Counted from the first letter of the stretch, positions 53,092-62,337 are shown. The stretch is DNA of 64,000 nucleotides from Aurantimonas sp. Leaf443 (GCF_001425575.1 NZ_LMRD01000007.1:62001-126000), one strand, 5' to 3'. Made by a program: numbers and translations. Notes: generated by a model from the sequence alone, not told the origin.

Positions 53092-53131
53092 TTGCCTAGA
53101 CAAATTGGCCGCCGCGCCGGCCGCTTGTCAA
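53092..53131 (-). promoter_or_regulatory. Transporter promoter with HutC-type operator
   Basis: The -35 TTGACA (53131-53126) is a perfect match; the -10 is weak. The near-palindrome TTGTCTAGGCAA (53103-53092) abuts the -10 position. It resembles the sites before hutH and hutC. Confidence 0.55.
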
Positions 53132-53153
53132 TCTGCCGATGCGCAGAAATGAA

Positions 53154-53930
53154 TCAAGCACCGTTTTTGTGCGATGCGCCCTCGGGGCGCGCGCTGCCCG
53201 GCTGGAAACGCGCCACCAGCCGGTAGGCGGGATCGGCGAAGAGCGTGCGCGCGGCGGTGACGGCGGCCCCGCCCGCCCAGGTCCGCCGCTCCAGGACGAG
53301 GCAGGGCGCCTGCGGCGCGAGATCGAGGAGCGCGGCCGTCGCGCCGTCCGCCGCCGCCGCGCCGATGCGGTGCTCGGCCTCGGTCCAGGGAATATGCGCC
53401 AGGAGCCAGGTGCCCGGCGGATCGAGCCGGAACGGCTCGTCCCGCGCGTCCGGCACGGTGACGAGGTCGATGACCCGGTCCTCCAGCGCGAAGGGGCGCT
53501 CGTCGCCCACATGCAGCGTCGTCACGCCGAGGACCTCGCCCGTGCCGCCGGGCGCCAGCCGCGCGCGGTCCGACGGGAGGGCGGCCCGCACGGCGCGCTC
53601 GACGAGGCGGAACGTGTAGCGGGCGCCCAGCGCCAGGATCTCGGCCTTCACGTCCGGGATCTGCAGGAGCGCGGAGGCCGGCCGCGGCTTGGAGACGAAG
53701 GTGCCGGCGCGGCGCCGGCGCTCCACCAGGCCGTTGGCGGCCAGTTCCGTCAGCACCTTGTTCACCGTCATGCGCGAGCAGCCGAAGAGGCCCATCAGCT
53801 CGTGCTCGGCCGGGATGCGGTGGCCGGGCGGCCAGTCTCCGCCGAGGATGCGCGATTCGAGCGCCTCGCGGATGGTGACGTGGAGCGAGGCGCCCGGCCC
53901 TGCGGCTGGCGGCGTGCGATCGGCCCGCAT
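53154..53930 (-). CDS. hutC: GntR-family repressor of histidine utilisation
   Basis: This 258-residue protein has an N-terminal GntR winged helix (HRIPAEHELMGLFGCSRMTVNKVLTEL about residues 38-64) and a UTRA ligand domain typical of HutC (EHRIGAAAADG and PCLVLERRTWAGG near residues 185-220). HutC proteins release DNA on binding urocanate. The ATG at 53930 follows the family start. It is adjacent to an amino-acid importer, and its own promoter holds a matching operator, so it probably represses itself too. Confidence 0.9.
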   Translation of the reverse strand: MRADRTPPAAGPGASLHVTIREALESRILGGDWPPGHRIPAEHELMGLFGCSRMTVNKVLTELAANGLVERRRRAGTFVSKPRPASALLQIPDVKAEILALGARYTFRLVERAVRAALPSDRARLAPGGTGEVLGVTTLHVGDERPFALEDRVIDLVTVPDARDEPFRLDPPGTWLLAHIPWTEAEHRIGAAAADGATAALLDLAPQAPCLVLERRTWAGGAAVTAARTLFADPAYRLVARFQPGSARPEGASHKNGA

Positions 53931-53970
53931 CGTCTGAGGTCTGCCCTTCTCGCCGGCCCGGCGGATCGAT

Positions 53971-53982
53971 TTGTATAGCCAT
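53971..53982 (-). promoter_or_regulatory. HutC-type operator before hutC
   Basis: ATGGCTATACAA on the minus strand differs at one position from the hutH operator. It lies about 40 bases upstream of the hutC ATG and contains a -10-like TACAAA, which argues for autoregulation. Confidence 0.6.
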
Positions 53983-54039
53983 AAACTCCGCCAAGCCCGC
54001 CGGGCGGTCAAGCCGGGCACGCCGGCGGCGGCCCTTGCG

Positions 54040-54678
54040 TCAGCGCACCGCCGGGTCGGCCTGCGCGACGATGAGCGCGACGCCCTCGCGAAGGCCGACG
54101 CGGATCGGCCCCAGCGCCTCGTTCGACTGGGTGAGGATCGAGTGGAAGGGCACGTCGACAGCCTCGAGCGGCCATTTGGCGCCTTCGATGGTCAGGCCGC
54201 GAAGGTCGGAGAACTTGAGGATCGAGAATTGCGTGCCCGCGGACAGGTCCATCGCCACGGCCTGCGGCCCGAGCGGACGGGCGCGCTCCAGCCCGTCGAA
54301 CAGCTCCACCGCGATGCCGTTCGCGGCATGGCGCAGCGCCACGATCATGTTGGAGAAGGCGTGGTCGCTGCGCGGCCCGCCGAGCGCGCCGACGAGGAGG
54401 AGATGGCGCGCGCCGCGCGCCAGCGCGAAGTCCATCGCCAGTTCGCCGTCGGTGCGGTCCTTGTCGCGCGGAAAGGTCTCGCGCGGCGTCTGGGCCAGAT
54501 CGGGCGGCGGCAGCGGCGCCGAATCGAAGTCGCCGACCCAGAGCTCCGGCACGAGGCCGAGCGCCGCGGCATGGTGGATGCCGGCATCGGCGGCGATGAC
54601 GCGGCAGGGCGCGAGCGCGGCGCGAAGGGCCGGGGTCGGCGCGCAGCGGCCGGCGAGGAGGATGGCGAAACGGTCCAT
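54040..54678 (-). CDS. thiN: Thiamine diphosphokinase
   Basis: This 212-residue protein has the kinase fold with VIAADAGIHHAAALG near residue 27, the metal motif GDFDSA near 49, the region FPRDKDRTDGELA, and LVGALGGPRSDHAFSN near residue 95. It makes thiamine diphosphate from thiamine and ATP. It is divergent from the thiamine importer and its riboswitch, so uptake and activation are encoded together. Confidence 0.9.
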   Translation of the reverse strand: MDRFAILLAGRCAPTPALRAALAPCRVIAADAGIHHAAALGLVPELWVGDFDSAPLPPPDLAQTPRETFPRDKDRTDGELAMDFALARGARHLLLVGALGGPRSDHAFSNMIVALRHAANGIAVELFDGLERARPLGPQAVAMDLSAGTQFSILKFSDLRGLTIEGAKWPLEAVDVPFHSILTQSNEALGPIRVGLREGVALIVAQADPAVR

Positions 54679-54775
54679 GCCCCCTGATAGACGAGCCCGC
54701 AGCGCCGCGTCACCTCCCGGCCCCGTCGCGATCGCGGTTGCGGTTCACCGCCCTCTTCCGCTAAGCCTTGGCGGC

Positions 54776-54898
54776 TCACACGGGGTGCCCGTGGCGCAGC
54801 CGCACGCGGGGTCTCCCGCTTCGGACGCGCCGCCGGGCTGAGAGGCCAGCGCCAACCCGTCGAACCTGATCCGGATCGTACCGGCGGAGGGATTGCGG
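54776..54898 (+). promoter_or_regulatory. TPP riboswitch
   Basis: The TPP (thi-box) core is clear: ACGGGGTGCCC at the 5' side, GGGCTGAGAGG with the CUGAGA pyrimidine-sensor element, ACCCGTCGAACCTGATC with the conserved ACCUGAUC block, and CCGGCGGAGGGA at the 3' side. A GC-rich extension of P3 lies between. The thiB ribosome site (GGGAGG) follows about 42 bases after the aptamer, consistent with control of translation start. Confidence 0.96.
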
Positions 54899-54950
54899 GC
54901 GCCGCTCCCTCCTGCGGCCCGGCGTCCCCCGATTGTCCTGGGAGGCCCCG

Positions 54951-55967
54951 ATGCCCGTCCGCCGTTCGATCCCCGCCGCCCTGGCGCTCGCCGCGACCCT
55001 TTCGGCCCCCGCGGTCGCGCAGGAGGCGGAAAGGCCCGTCCTCACCGTCTACACCTACGAGAGCTTCACGCCGGACTACGGGCCCGGCCCCAAGGTGGAG
55101 GCGGCGTTCGAGAAGGACTGCGGCTGCGATCTGCAGTTCGTCGGGCTGGAGGACGGCGTCGCCATCCTCAACCGGCTGAAGCTCGAAGGGGCCTCCACCA
55201 AGGCCGACATCGCGCTCGGCATGACGAGCGACCTCCTGCCGGAAATGAAGGCGACCGGCCTCTTCGCCGAGAGCGGCGTCGACCTCTCGCCGCTCGCCAT
55301 TCCCGGCGGCTATGCCGATCCCGTCTTCGTGCCCTTCGACTATTCCTATCTCGCCTTCGTCTACGACACGCAGGTCGTGAAGGATCCGCCGAAGAGCCTG
55401 GAGGACCTCGTCTCCGGCGATCCCGACCAGAAGATCGTCATCGAGGACCCGCGCACCTCCACGCCCGGCCTCGGCTTCCTCCTGTGGATGAAGGCGGTCT
55501 ACGGCGACGGAGCGGCGGCGAAATGGGCCGCGCTGAAGCCACGCATCCTCACCGTCACCCCCGGCTGGAGCGAGGCCTACGGGCTCTTCACCAATGGCGA
55601 GGTGCCGATCGTCCTCTCCTACACGACCTCGCCGGCCTACCACATGATCGAGGAGAAGACCGAGCGCTACCAGGCGGCGGCCTTCGCCGAGGGCCAGTAT
55701 CTGCAGGTGGAGGTGGCCGGTCGGCTGAAGAGCGCGAAGAACCCGGACCTCGCCCGGCGCTTCCTCGCCTTCCTGCTGACGCCCGCCTTCCAGGAGATCA
55801 TCCCGACCGCCAACTGGTCGCTGCCGGCCACCGACATCGCCGCCAGCCTGCCGCCCGAGTTCGACCGCCTCGTGAAGGTGGAGAAGCCGCTGTCGATCGA
55901 CCCCGAGACGGTCGCCGCCAACCGGCGCGCCTGGACGCAGGAATATCTCGAGGCGCTCGGCCGCTGA
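54951..55967 (+). CDS. thiB: Thiamine ABC transporter binding protein
   Basis: This 338-residue periplasmic protein has a signal peptide (cleavage after APAVAQ near residue 23) and then VLTVYTYESFTPDYGPGP, characteristic of TbpA/ThiB. Other family segments are FDYSYLAFVYDT, EDPRTSTPGLGF and TNGEVPIVLSYTTSPAYH. GGGAGG lies 5 bases before the ATG. It is the first gene after the riboswitch and binds thiamine or its phosphates. Confidence 0.95.
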   Translation: MPVRRSIPAALALAATLSAPAVAQEAERPVLTVYTYESFTPDYGPGPKVEAAFEKDCGCDLQFVGLEDGVAILNRLKLEGASTKADIALGMTSDLLPEMKATGLFAESGVDLSPLAIPGGYADPVFVPFDYSYLAFVYDTQVVKDPPKSLEDLVSGDPDQKIVIEDPRTSTPGLGFLLWMKAVYGDGAAAKWAALKPRILTVTPGWSEAYGLFTNGEVPIVLSYTTSPAYHMIEEKTERYQAAAFAEGQYLQVEVAGRLKSAKNPDLARRFLAFLLTPAFQEIIPTANWSLPATDIAASLPPEFDRLVKVEKPLSIDPETVAANRRAWTQEYLEALGR

Positions 55968-56004
55968 GCGCGAGAGCGCGGACCGCCCGGGGACGGGCGC
56001 GGCG

Positions 56005-57615
56005 ATGACGCGCGCCGGCGACCTCGCCCTGCGGCGCGCCCTCGGCCTTTGCGCGGCGGCCCTCCTTGGCCTCCTCCTGGCGGGTCCCTTCGTCGTCCTT
56101 CTCCTGGCGCAGCCTTCGTCCGAGGGCCTGTCGGCGCTCGCCGCCGACCCCTATCTGCGCGCCGTCGCCCTGTTCACGCTCGAACAGGCGGGGCTCTCCG
56201 CGCTTCTGTCGGTCGCGGGCGCCGTGCCGCTGGCGCTGGCGCTTCACCGCACGAAACTGGCGGGGCGCGGCTTCATGCTGCGCCTCTTCCTGATGCCGCA
56301 GGCGCTGCCCGTTCTCGTCGGCGCCCTGGCACTCGTCTCGATCTGGGGGCGCGGCGGACTCGTCTCGGACGCGCTGGCCGCGCTCGGCCTGCCCCGGCTC
56401 GATCTCTACGGCCTGCCCGGCATTCTCCTCGCCCATGTCTTCTTCAACATGCCGCTCGCCACGCGCCTGATGGTCTCGGCGCTCGACGCGGTGCCCGCCG
56501 AGAGCTGGAAACTGGCCGCCCAGCTCGGCCTCGGCCCCGGCGCGGTGCTGCGCACGCTGGAATGGCCCGCGATCCGCCGCGCGCTGCCGGGCGCGGCGAG
56601 CCTCGCCTTCCTCCTGTGCGTGACGAGTTTCACCCTCGTCCTCGTCCTCGGCGGGGGGCCGGGCGCCACCACGCTGCAGGTCGCGATCTACCAGGCGCTG
56701 CGCTACGACTTCGACCCGAACCGCGCCATCGCCCTCTCCCTCCTGCAGATCGCGGCCACCGCGCTCGTCCTGGCGCTGACCGCGCGGCTCGGCGGCGAGG
56801 TCGCCGGCGGTTTCAGCCTCGGCGCGCGCGCCGGGCGCTTCGAGCGGCGCTCCCTCGCCCTCCGGATCGGCGACGGGATCGTCCTGACGCTCGGCCTTGC
56901 CTTCGTCGCCTCCCCCTTCGTCGCCGTCGTAGCGCTCGGCCTCTCCTCCGATCTCGCCCGCCTCCTGTCGGACCCGCTCTTCCACCGCGCCGCCGCCACG
57001 AGCCTTCTTCTGGCGCTCGGTGCCGCGAGCCTCTCGCTCGCCCTGTCGCTCGCGATCCTCCTCGGCGTCGAGGCGCGGCGCAGGCCCGGCACGCGCGCCC
57101 GGCCGGGCGCCAGCTTGCCGGAGCTGGCGACCGGCCTCGTCCTCGTCGTGCCGCCCATCGTCGTCGGCGCCGGCTGGTTCCTCGCGCTGCGGCAGGTGAC
57201 GGACGTCGCGCGGGCCGCGCCCTTCCTCGTGATGGCGGTGAACGCGGCGATGGCGGTGCCCTTCGTGGTGCGCATCGCCGGCCCCGCGCTCGCCGAGGGC
57301 AACGAGCGCCATCGCCGGCTCGCCGACGGACTCGGGCTTGCCGGCCTCGCGCGCCTGCGCCTCGTCGACTGGCCGGCCCTGCGCCGGCCGCTGGCGCTCG
57401 CCTTCGCCTTCGCCCTCGCCGTCTCGCTGGGGGATCTGGGCGCCGTCGCCCTCTTCGGCAACCAGGATTTCGTCACCCTGCCGACGCTTCTTTTCCAGCG
57501 CATGGGCAGCTATCGCACCGACGACGCACAGGGGCTCGCGCTCCTTCTCGGCCTCCTGTGCCTTGCCCTCGTGGCGCTGGCCGAACGCGGCCTCTCGGGA
57601 AAGGCACCGCGATGA
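56005..57615 (+). CDS. thiP: Thiamine ABC transporter permease
   Basis: This 536-residue permease has about 12 hydrophobic helices arranged as two homologous halves, each with a permease loop (DAVPAESWKLAAQLGLG near residue 165 and GNERHRRLADGLGL near 430). The ATG follows thiB by 37 bases. It forms both halves of the pore with a ThiQ dimer. It overlaps thiQ by 4 bases (ATGA). Confidence 0.93.
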   Translation: MTRAGDLALRRALGLCAAALLGLLLAGPFVVLLLAQPSSEGLSALAADPYLRAVALFTLEQAGLSALLSVAGAVPLALALHRTKLAGRGFMLRLFLMPQALPVLVGALALVSIWGRGGLVSDALAALGLPRLDLYGLPGILLAHVFFNMPLATRLMVSALDAVPAESWKLAAQLGLGPGAVLRTLEWPAIRRALPGAASLAFLLCVTSFTLVLVLGGGPGATTLQVAIYQALRYDFDPNRAIALSLLQIAATALVLALTARLGGEVAGGFSLGARAGRFERRSLALRIGDGIVLTLGLAFVASPFVAVVALGLSSDLARLLSDPLFHRAAATSLLLALGAASLSLALSLAILLGVEARRRPGTRARPGASLPELATGLVLVVPPIVVGAGWFLALRQVTDVARAAPFLVMAVNAAMAVPFVVRIAGPALAEGNERHRRLADGLGLAGLARLRLVDWPALRRPLALAFAFALAVSLGDLGAVALFGNQDFVTLPTLLFQRMGSYRTDDAQGLALLLGLLCLALVALAERGLSGKAPR

Positions 57616-58337
57616 CGGGTCCGGCACTGGTGCTCGAAGGCGTGCGCCACGCCTATGAAGGGCGCGAGATGGTCTTCGATCTGGCGGTCGAGACCGGCGA
57701 ATGGCTGGCTGTCGTCGGCCCGAGCGGCGCCGGCAAGTCGACGCTGCTCGATCTCGTCGCCGGCTTCCTGACGCCCTCGGCCGGGCGCATCCTGATCGGC
57801 GGCGAGGACATGGCGGGAAGGGCCCCGGGCGAGCGGCCCGTCAACCTCGTCTTCCAGGAGAACAACCTCTTCCCCCATCTCACGGCTTTCGGGAACGTCG
57901 CGCTCGGCCTCACGACGCGGCGCCGCCCGCGGCCCGATGAGCGCGCGGCGACGATGGAGGCGCTGCGCGCCGTCGGGCTGGAGGGGCTGGCGGAGCGGCG
58001 CCCGGCGCAGATGTCGGGCGGCGAGCGCCAGCGCGTGGCGCTTGCCCGCGCCTTCCTGCGCCGCCGCCCGCTGATGCTGCTGGACGAGCCCTTCGCCGCG
58101 CTCGGGCCGGCGCTGCGCCGCGAGATGCTCGACCTCCTGCAGGGCCTGCGCGACAGAAGCGGCGCGCCGCTCACGATCCTGATGGTGACGCACCATCCCG
58201 AGGACGCGCTCGGCCGCGCCGGCCGCCTCGCCTTTCTCGACGACGGGCGCATCGCGGCGATCGGCGAGACGCGCGCGCTGCTCGGAGGGCGCGGCGACCC
58301 GCGGCTTTCCGCCTATCTCGGCACCGCCGGCGCCTGA
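57612..58337 (+). CDS. thiQ: Thiamine ABC transporter ATPase
   Basis: This 241-residue ATPase has Walker A GPSGAGKST near residue 38, Q-loop LVFQENNLFPHLT, signature QMSGGERQRVALARA, Walker B LMLLDEPFAALG and H-loop VTHHPED. It completes the thiBPQ operon controlled by the TPP riboswitch. Length and motifs are normal. Confidence 0.94.
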   Translation: MTGPALVLEGVRHAYEGREMVFDLAVETGEWLAVVGPSGAGKSTLLDLVAGFLTPSAGRILIGGEDMAGRAPGERPVNLVFQENNLFPHLTAFGNVALGLTTRRRPRPDERAATMEALRAVGLEGLAERRPAQMSGGERQRVALARAFLRRRPLMLLDEPFAALGPALRREMLDLLQGLRDRSGAPLTILMVTHHPEDALGRAGRLAFLDDGRIAAIGETRALLGGRGDPRLSAYLGTAGA

Positions 58338-58377
58338 CCGCCGGGGCATTCGGGCCGCCCCGCTCCTGCCCCGGCGG
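58338..58377 (+). terminator. Hairpin after thiQ
   Basis: An 11-bp perfect stem (58338-58348 with 58367-58377) begins 1 base after the thiQ stop. A short loop with internal pairing lies inside. There is no T-run, so termination would be only partial, or Rho-dependent with an mRNA-end structure. Confidence 0.5.
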
Positions 58378-58597
58378 AACCGCATTTCGGACCGAATCTG
58401 CCAGTATCGCCGACGGGGGGCCGAAGAGAGCGACGTCGTTTGCGGGCCGGCTGTGGCGGATCGATCCTTCCGCTCGCCGCGCGCGATACGCTAGACCTTT
58501 CCTCGCATCGATCCGCGACGGGGACGTGAATCACCGCATGAGAGGCGCGCAGCGAACGAGAACGGCGACGGAATCCGGCGCGCGGATCCGCAGCACC

Positions 58598-60103
58598 ATG
58601 CAACGCCTGGCCCGTGGCAGCGTCATCGCCGCGCTGCTGGTGGCATCCGGCTGCCGGACGGTCGAGGACGGCCTGAGCGGCATCGTGCCGACGGGCGGCG
58701 GCGCCGAGCTGCAGACCGGCTACCTGCCGACGCCCTCCCGCCAGCCCATCACCTTCGAGAACGTGCAGGCCGCCGATCCGCAATCCTCGATCGGACGCAG
58801 CCAGCATCCCAAGATCCTCGCGGCCTATGGCGGCGCCTATTCCGACCCCAAGCTCGAGCAGACGATCGCGGCCATCGTCGGCCGGCTCCAGGCGGTGACG
58901 GAGGACCCGAACCGGGCCTATCGCATCACCGTGCTCAACTCGCCGAACGTCAACGCCTTCGCGCTGCCGGGCGGCTACGTCTACATCACGCGCGGCCTTC
59001 TCGCGCTCGCCACCGATTCCTCCGAGGTCGCGGCCGTGATCGGCCACGAGATGGGCCATGTCGCGGCCAATCACGGCATCGAGCGCCAGCAGCGCGAGCA
59101 GGCGGCCGAGATCGCCGGCCGCGTGGTGAAGGAAGTGCTGGCCAACGACAATCCGGCCGGCCAGGTGGCATTGGCGCGCGGCAAGCTGAGCCTTGCCAGC
59201 TTCTCGCGCAACCAGGAGCTCCAGGCCGACGCGATCGGCATCCGACACATCGCCCGCGCGGGCTACGACCCCTTCGCCGCCGCCCGCTTCCTGAAGGCGA
59301 TGGACACCTATTCGCGCTTCCGCAACGCTTTCCAGGCCGACAATCCCAATCTCGACTTCCTGGCCTCGCACCCGGCGGCCCCGCAGCGCGTGCAGCTGGC
59401 CGAGAAGCTCGCCCGCGACCAGAACGTCTCGCAGACGGCGCGGCGCGACCGCGACCGCTATCTCGCGGGGATCGACGGCATGCTGTTCGGCGATTCGGCG
59501 GCCGAGGGCTATGTGCGCGAGCGCCAGTTCGTGCATCCGGGCCTCGGCATCTCCTTCTCGGTGCCGGCAGGCTTCGTCCTCGACAACACGGCCGAGGCGG
59601 TGCTGGCCACGGGCCCGGGGGACGTGGCGATCCGCTTCGACGGCGTGGCGCTCTCGCCCACGACCCCGCTCACCGACTACGTGCGCAGCGGCTGGATCGG
59701 CGGGCTCGACGCGTCCAGCGTGCGCGCGCGGCGCATCGGCGACCTGGAGGCGGTCTCGGCCCGGGCGCGCGGCGGCGAATACGCCTTCGACGTGACCGTG
59801 GTGCGCATCGGCGGGCAGGTCTACCGCTTCCTCACCGCCGTGCCCGTCTCCAACCAGGCGGCCGTGCCGACGATCGCCGACAGCGTCTCCTCCTCGTTCC
59901 ATCTCCTCAGCCCCACCGAGAAGGCCGAGCTGAAGCCGCTGCGCATCCGCATCGTGAAGGCGACGGGCGGCGACAGCGAGGCGAGCCTTGCCGCGCGCAT
60001 GGTGGGCGTCGACCGCAAGCCGGACATGTTCCGCCTTCTCAACGGCTTCGCCGACGGCGAGACGGTGCAGGCGGGCGAACTCTACAAGATCGTCGGCGAA
60101 TAG
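58598..60103 (+). CDS. M48-family lipoprotein metalloprotease
   Basis: This protein of about 501 residues has the zinc-protease motif HEMGH, the third ligand in NQELQADAIGIRH (Glu-X3-Asp), and a lipobox LLVASGC near residue 19, so it is likely attached to the outer or inner membrane on the periplasmic side. The region after residue 300 is an added domain with a LysM-like end (DMFRLLNGFADGETVQAGE). It resembles BepA/YfgC-type envelope quality-control proteases. ATG at 58598 gives the best lipoprotein signal; GTG 58526 and ATG 58538 are in frame upstream. Confidence 0.88.
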   Translation: MQRLARGSVIAALLVASGCRTVEDGLSGIVPTGGGAELQTGYLPTPSRQPITFENVQAADPQSSIGRSQHPKILAAYGGAYSDPKLEQTIAAIVGRLQAVTEDPNRAYRITVLNSPNVNAFALPGGYVYITRGLLALATDSSEVAAVIGHEMGHVAANHGIERQQREQAAEIAGRVVKEVLANDNPAGQVALARGKLSLASFSRNQELQADAIGIRHIARAGYDPFAAARFLKAMDTYSRFRNAFQADNPNLDFLASHPAAPQRVQLAEKLARDQNVSQTARRDRDRYLAGIDGMLFGDSAAEGYVRERQFVHPGLGISFSVPAGFVLDNTAEAVLATGPGDVAIRFDGVALSPTTPLTDYVRSGWIGGLDASSVRARRIGDLEAVSARARGGEYAFDVTVVRIGGQVYRFLTAVPVSNQAAVPTIADSVSSSFHLLSPTEKAELKPLRIRIVKATGGDSEASLAARMVGVDRKPDMFRLLNGFADGETVQAGELYKIVGE

Positions 60104-60139
60104 GCGGCGCAGCGTCGCCGGCATCGCCGCGAAACGAAG

Positions 60140-60169
60140 AAGGCCGGCCCCGCGAGGGACCGGCCTTTT
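60140..60169 (+). terminator. Rho-independent terminator after M48 protease
   Basis: AAGGCCGG and CCGGCCTT (8-bp arms, 60140-60147 and 60160-60167) with further CCC/GGG pairing are followed by TTTT. This is a standard intrinsic terminator placed 36 bases after the stop. Confidence 0.85.
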
Positions 60170-60341
60170 CCGTTGTCGCAAGACGCAAAGCGGAGGTTCG
60201 CTCCTTGCGGCCCGATGGGACCGGCTACCTTGCCACCTCCAAGAAGCCGCTGGATTGAACACCCCGAGCGGCGCTCTCCAACTCCGCAGAGACGAGACGA
60301 GACGCCTCCGACCGGAGGCGCCGGGCGTCCCGTCCCGACGA

Positions 60342-61208
60342 TCAGCTGACATAGGCGGCGCGGTCGCTGTTGGTTTCCAGAAGCGCGATGCGCAGCTTCT
60401 CCAGCGCGCGGGTCTCGATCTGGCGCACGCGCTCCTTGGAAATGCCGAGCTTGGTGCCGAGAGCCTCCAGCGTCGCGCCTTCGTCCTGCAGGCGGCGCTC
60501 GCGGATGATCTTCAGCTCGCGCTCGGAGAGGACGTCGAGGGCGCTCTGCAGCCAGGTGACGCGGCGCTCGTCGTCGATGGACATGGAGACCATCTCGTCG
60601 GGCAGCGGGCCATCGCAGACGAGGAAGTCCTGACGGTCGGCACTGCCGGCCTCGTCTTCCATCAGCGGGGCGTTGAGCGAAGAGTCGGGACCGGACAGGC
60701 GCGAGTCCATGAGGGCCACGTCGCCCTCCGAGACCTTCAGCGCGGTCGCGATCTCGCGATACATCTCCTGGCCGGACAGGCTGTCGGCCCCTTGGCTGAG
60801 CCGGGCCCGCAGGCGGCGCAGATTGAAGAAGAGGGCCTTCTGCGCCGACGAGGTGCCGCCGCGCACGATGGACCAGTTGCGCAGGATATAGTCCTGGATG
60901 GAGGCGCGGATCCACCATGTGGCGTAGGTGGAAAAGCGCACTTCGCGCTCCGGCTCGAAACGGGCCGCGGCCTCCAGAAGACCGACATGACCTTCCTGGA
61001 TCAGGTCGTTCATCGCGAGGCCGAAATGCCGGAACTTCGATGCCATGGAAATGACGAGGCGCATATGCGCCGAGGTGATCTTGTGGAGCGCCGCCTGGTC
61101 CTTGTTCTCGCGCCAGCGCACCGCCAGTTCGTATTCCTCCTCCCGCTGCAGATAGGGCGCCGCCATGGCGGCGCGGATCATGGTTCTGCGTGCAGATTGG
61201 GATGTCAT
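60342..61208 (-). CDS. rpoH: RNA polymerase heat-shock sigma factor
   Basis: This 288-residue sigma-70-family factor shows region 2 motifs (DLIQEGHVGLLEAAARF, FSTYATWWIRASIQDYIL) and the RpoH-box QKALFFNLRRLR near residue 130, which separates sigma-32 from other factors. Region 4 ends GTKLGISKERVRQIETRAL. Alphaproteobacteria often hold two rpoH genes; this one seems to be the rpoH2 branch but I cannot be sure. The ATG at 61208 has GGAGGG upstream. It directs stress genes and possibly photooxidative stress genes. Confidence 0.88.
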   Translation of the reverse strand: MTSQSARRTMIRAAMAAPYLQREEEYELAVRWRENKDQAALHKITSAHMRLVISMASKFRHFGLAMNDLIQEGHVGLLEAAARFEPEREVRFSTYATWWIRASIQDYILRNWSIVRGGTSSAQKALFFNLRRLRARLSQGADSLSGQEMYREIATALKVSEGDVALMDSRLSGPDSSLNAPLMEDEAGSADRQDFLVCDGPLPDEMVSMSIDDERRVTWLQSALDVLSERELKIIRERRLQDEGATLEALGTKLGISKERVRQIETRALEKLRIALLETNSDRAAYVS

Positions 61209-61338
61209 TTCCAGCCCTCCGGTGATGGACGAACGATACCGAAGTCCGCCATGCCGAAACGCTCGGCAGGCCTGTCCAAGTGAGGAGGAAATGCGCGACC
61301 GGCCGATATGGTTCCGGCGGGGGTCGACTTTTTGGTGC

Positions 61339-61366
61339 GATATAGTCCGGAGGGGAGACCGAACAA
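61339..61366 (-). promoter_or_regulatory. Candidate rpoH promoter
   Basis: On the minus strand TTGTTC (61366-61361) and TATATC (61344-61339) are separated by 16 bases, about 130 bases upstream of the rpoH start. The remaining part of the 517-base gap (61209-61725) contains the carD terminator and no gene I can support. Confidence 0.5.
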
Positions 61367-61657
61367 GGCGCGCGCCGCGAAATCTTGTCCAGTGGCAAGA
61401 CCTTACCACTCCCTTGCCGGTTTGAGAAGGCGCCGGGCGCGGCAGGGGCGGATCACCCTGTCGCGGCGCTCGCAAACCCGGACCGCGCGGACCCGCGCCA
61501 GGTCCGTTCGCGCCCGCGGGGCATGTCCTGCAGCAGCCGGGCGCGCCGCATCCAAGACCATGCCGAACGGCGTGGTTCCGGCTCGCCGGTTCTGCAATTC
61601 CCCGAACCTTGGGCCCGCGCGTCGCGTCGAAAACCGCCGCACGGGGCCGGAAACGCG

Positions 61658-61690
61658 AAACGGCGCCCGCAGGGTCTGCGGGCGCCGTTT
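61658..61690 (-). terminator. Terminator-like hairpin after carD
   Basis: A perfect 15-bp stem (61658-61672 with 61676-61690) closes a 3-base loop, with A-run before and T-run after on either strand. It lies 36 bases after the carD stop and could terminate carD transcripts. Confidence 0.75.
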
Positions 61691-61725
61691 CGATATCCGG
61701 TGGATGGGGACCTGGGCGGAAGGCC

Positions 61726-62337
61726 TCAGGCCGCCTCGTCCTGCGTGGAGACGTCCTCGGCCTCGACCTCGCCGTCCGCATCGCCCTCGCCTTCGGCCTC
61801 GTCGGCCTTGGCGGCGCGGCGCGGGCCCTTGTTGAGGTTGACCTCGATGAGGCGCACGGCTTCGGTCTCGGAGACCTCGTTCACGGCCGCCAGTTCGCGG
61901 GCCATGCGGCCGAGGGCCGCCTCGTAGAGCTGGCGCTCGGAATAGGACTGCTCGGGCTGGCTTTCGGCGCGGTAGAGATCGCGCACGACCTCGGCGATTT
62001 GGATCAGGTCGCCGGAATTGATCTTGGCGTCATATTCCTGCGCGCGGCGGCTCCACATCGTCTTCTTGACGCGGGCGCGGCCCTGCACGACCTTGAGGGC
62101 GCGTTCGACGAAATCGGTCTCGGCCAGCTTGCGCATGCCCACCGCCTCGGCCTTGGCCACGGGCACCTTGAGGCGCATCTTGTCCTTCTCGAAATCGATC
62201 ACGTAAAGCTCGAGCGACATGCCCGCCACTTCCTGCACCTCGACCGCGGTGATGCGACCCACGCCATGGGCGGGATAGACGATGCTCTCGCCGGTGTTGA
62301 ACATGGAACGCTGCGGAGCCTTCTTCTGACTGCTCAT
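61726..62337 (-). CDS. carD: CarD-family transcription regulator
   Basis: This 203-residue protein has the RNA-polymerase-interacting domain of CarD/CdnL (FNTGESIVYPAHGVGRITAVE near residue 13) and a helical DNA-binding C-terminal domain (KTMWSRRAQEYDAKINSGD). A Glu/Asp/Ala-rich tail ends the protein. CarD stabilises the open complex at rRNA and other promoters. It lies 635 bases from fdxA and has its own promoter with a long leader. Confidence 0.92.
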   Translation of the reverse strand: MSSQKKAPQRSMFNTGESIVYPAHGVGRITAVEVQEVAGMSLELYVIDFEKDKMRLKVPVAKAEAVGMRKLAETDFVERALKVVQGRARVKKTMWSRRAQEYDAKINSGDLIQIAEVVRDLYRAESQPEQSYSERQLYEAALGRMARELAAVNEVSETEAVRLIEVNLNKGPRRAAKADEAEGEGDADGEVEAEDVSTQDEAA

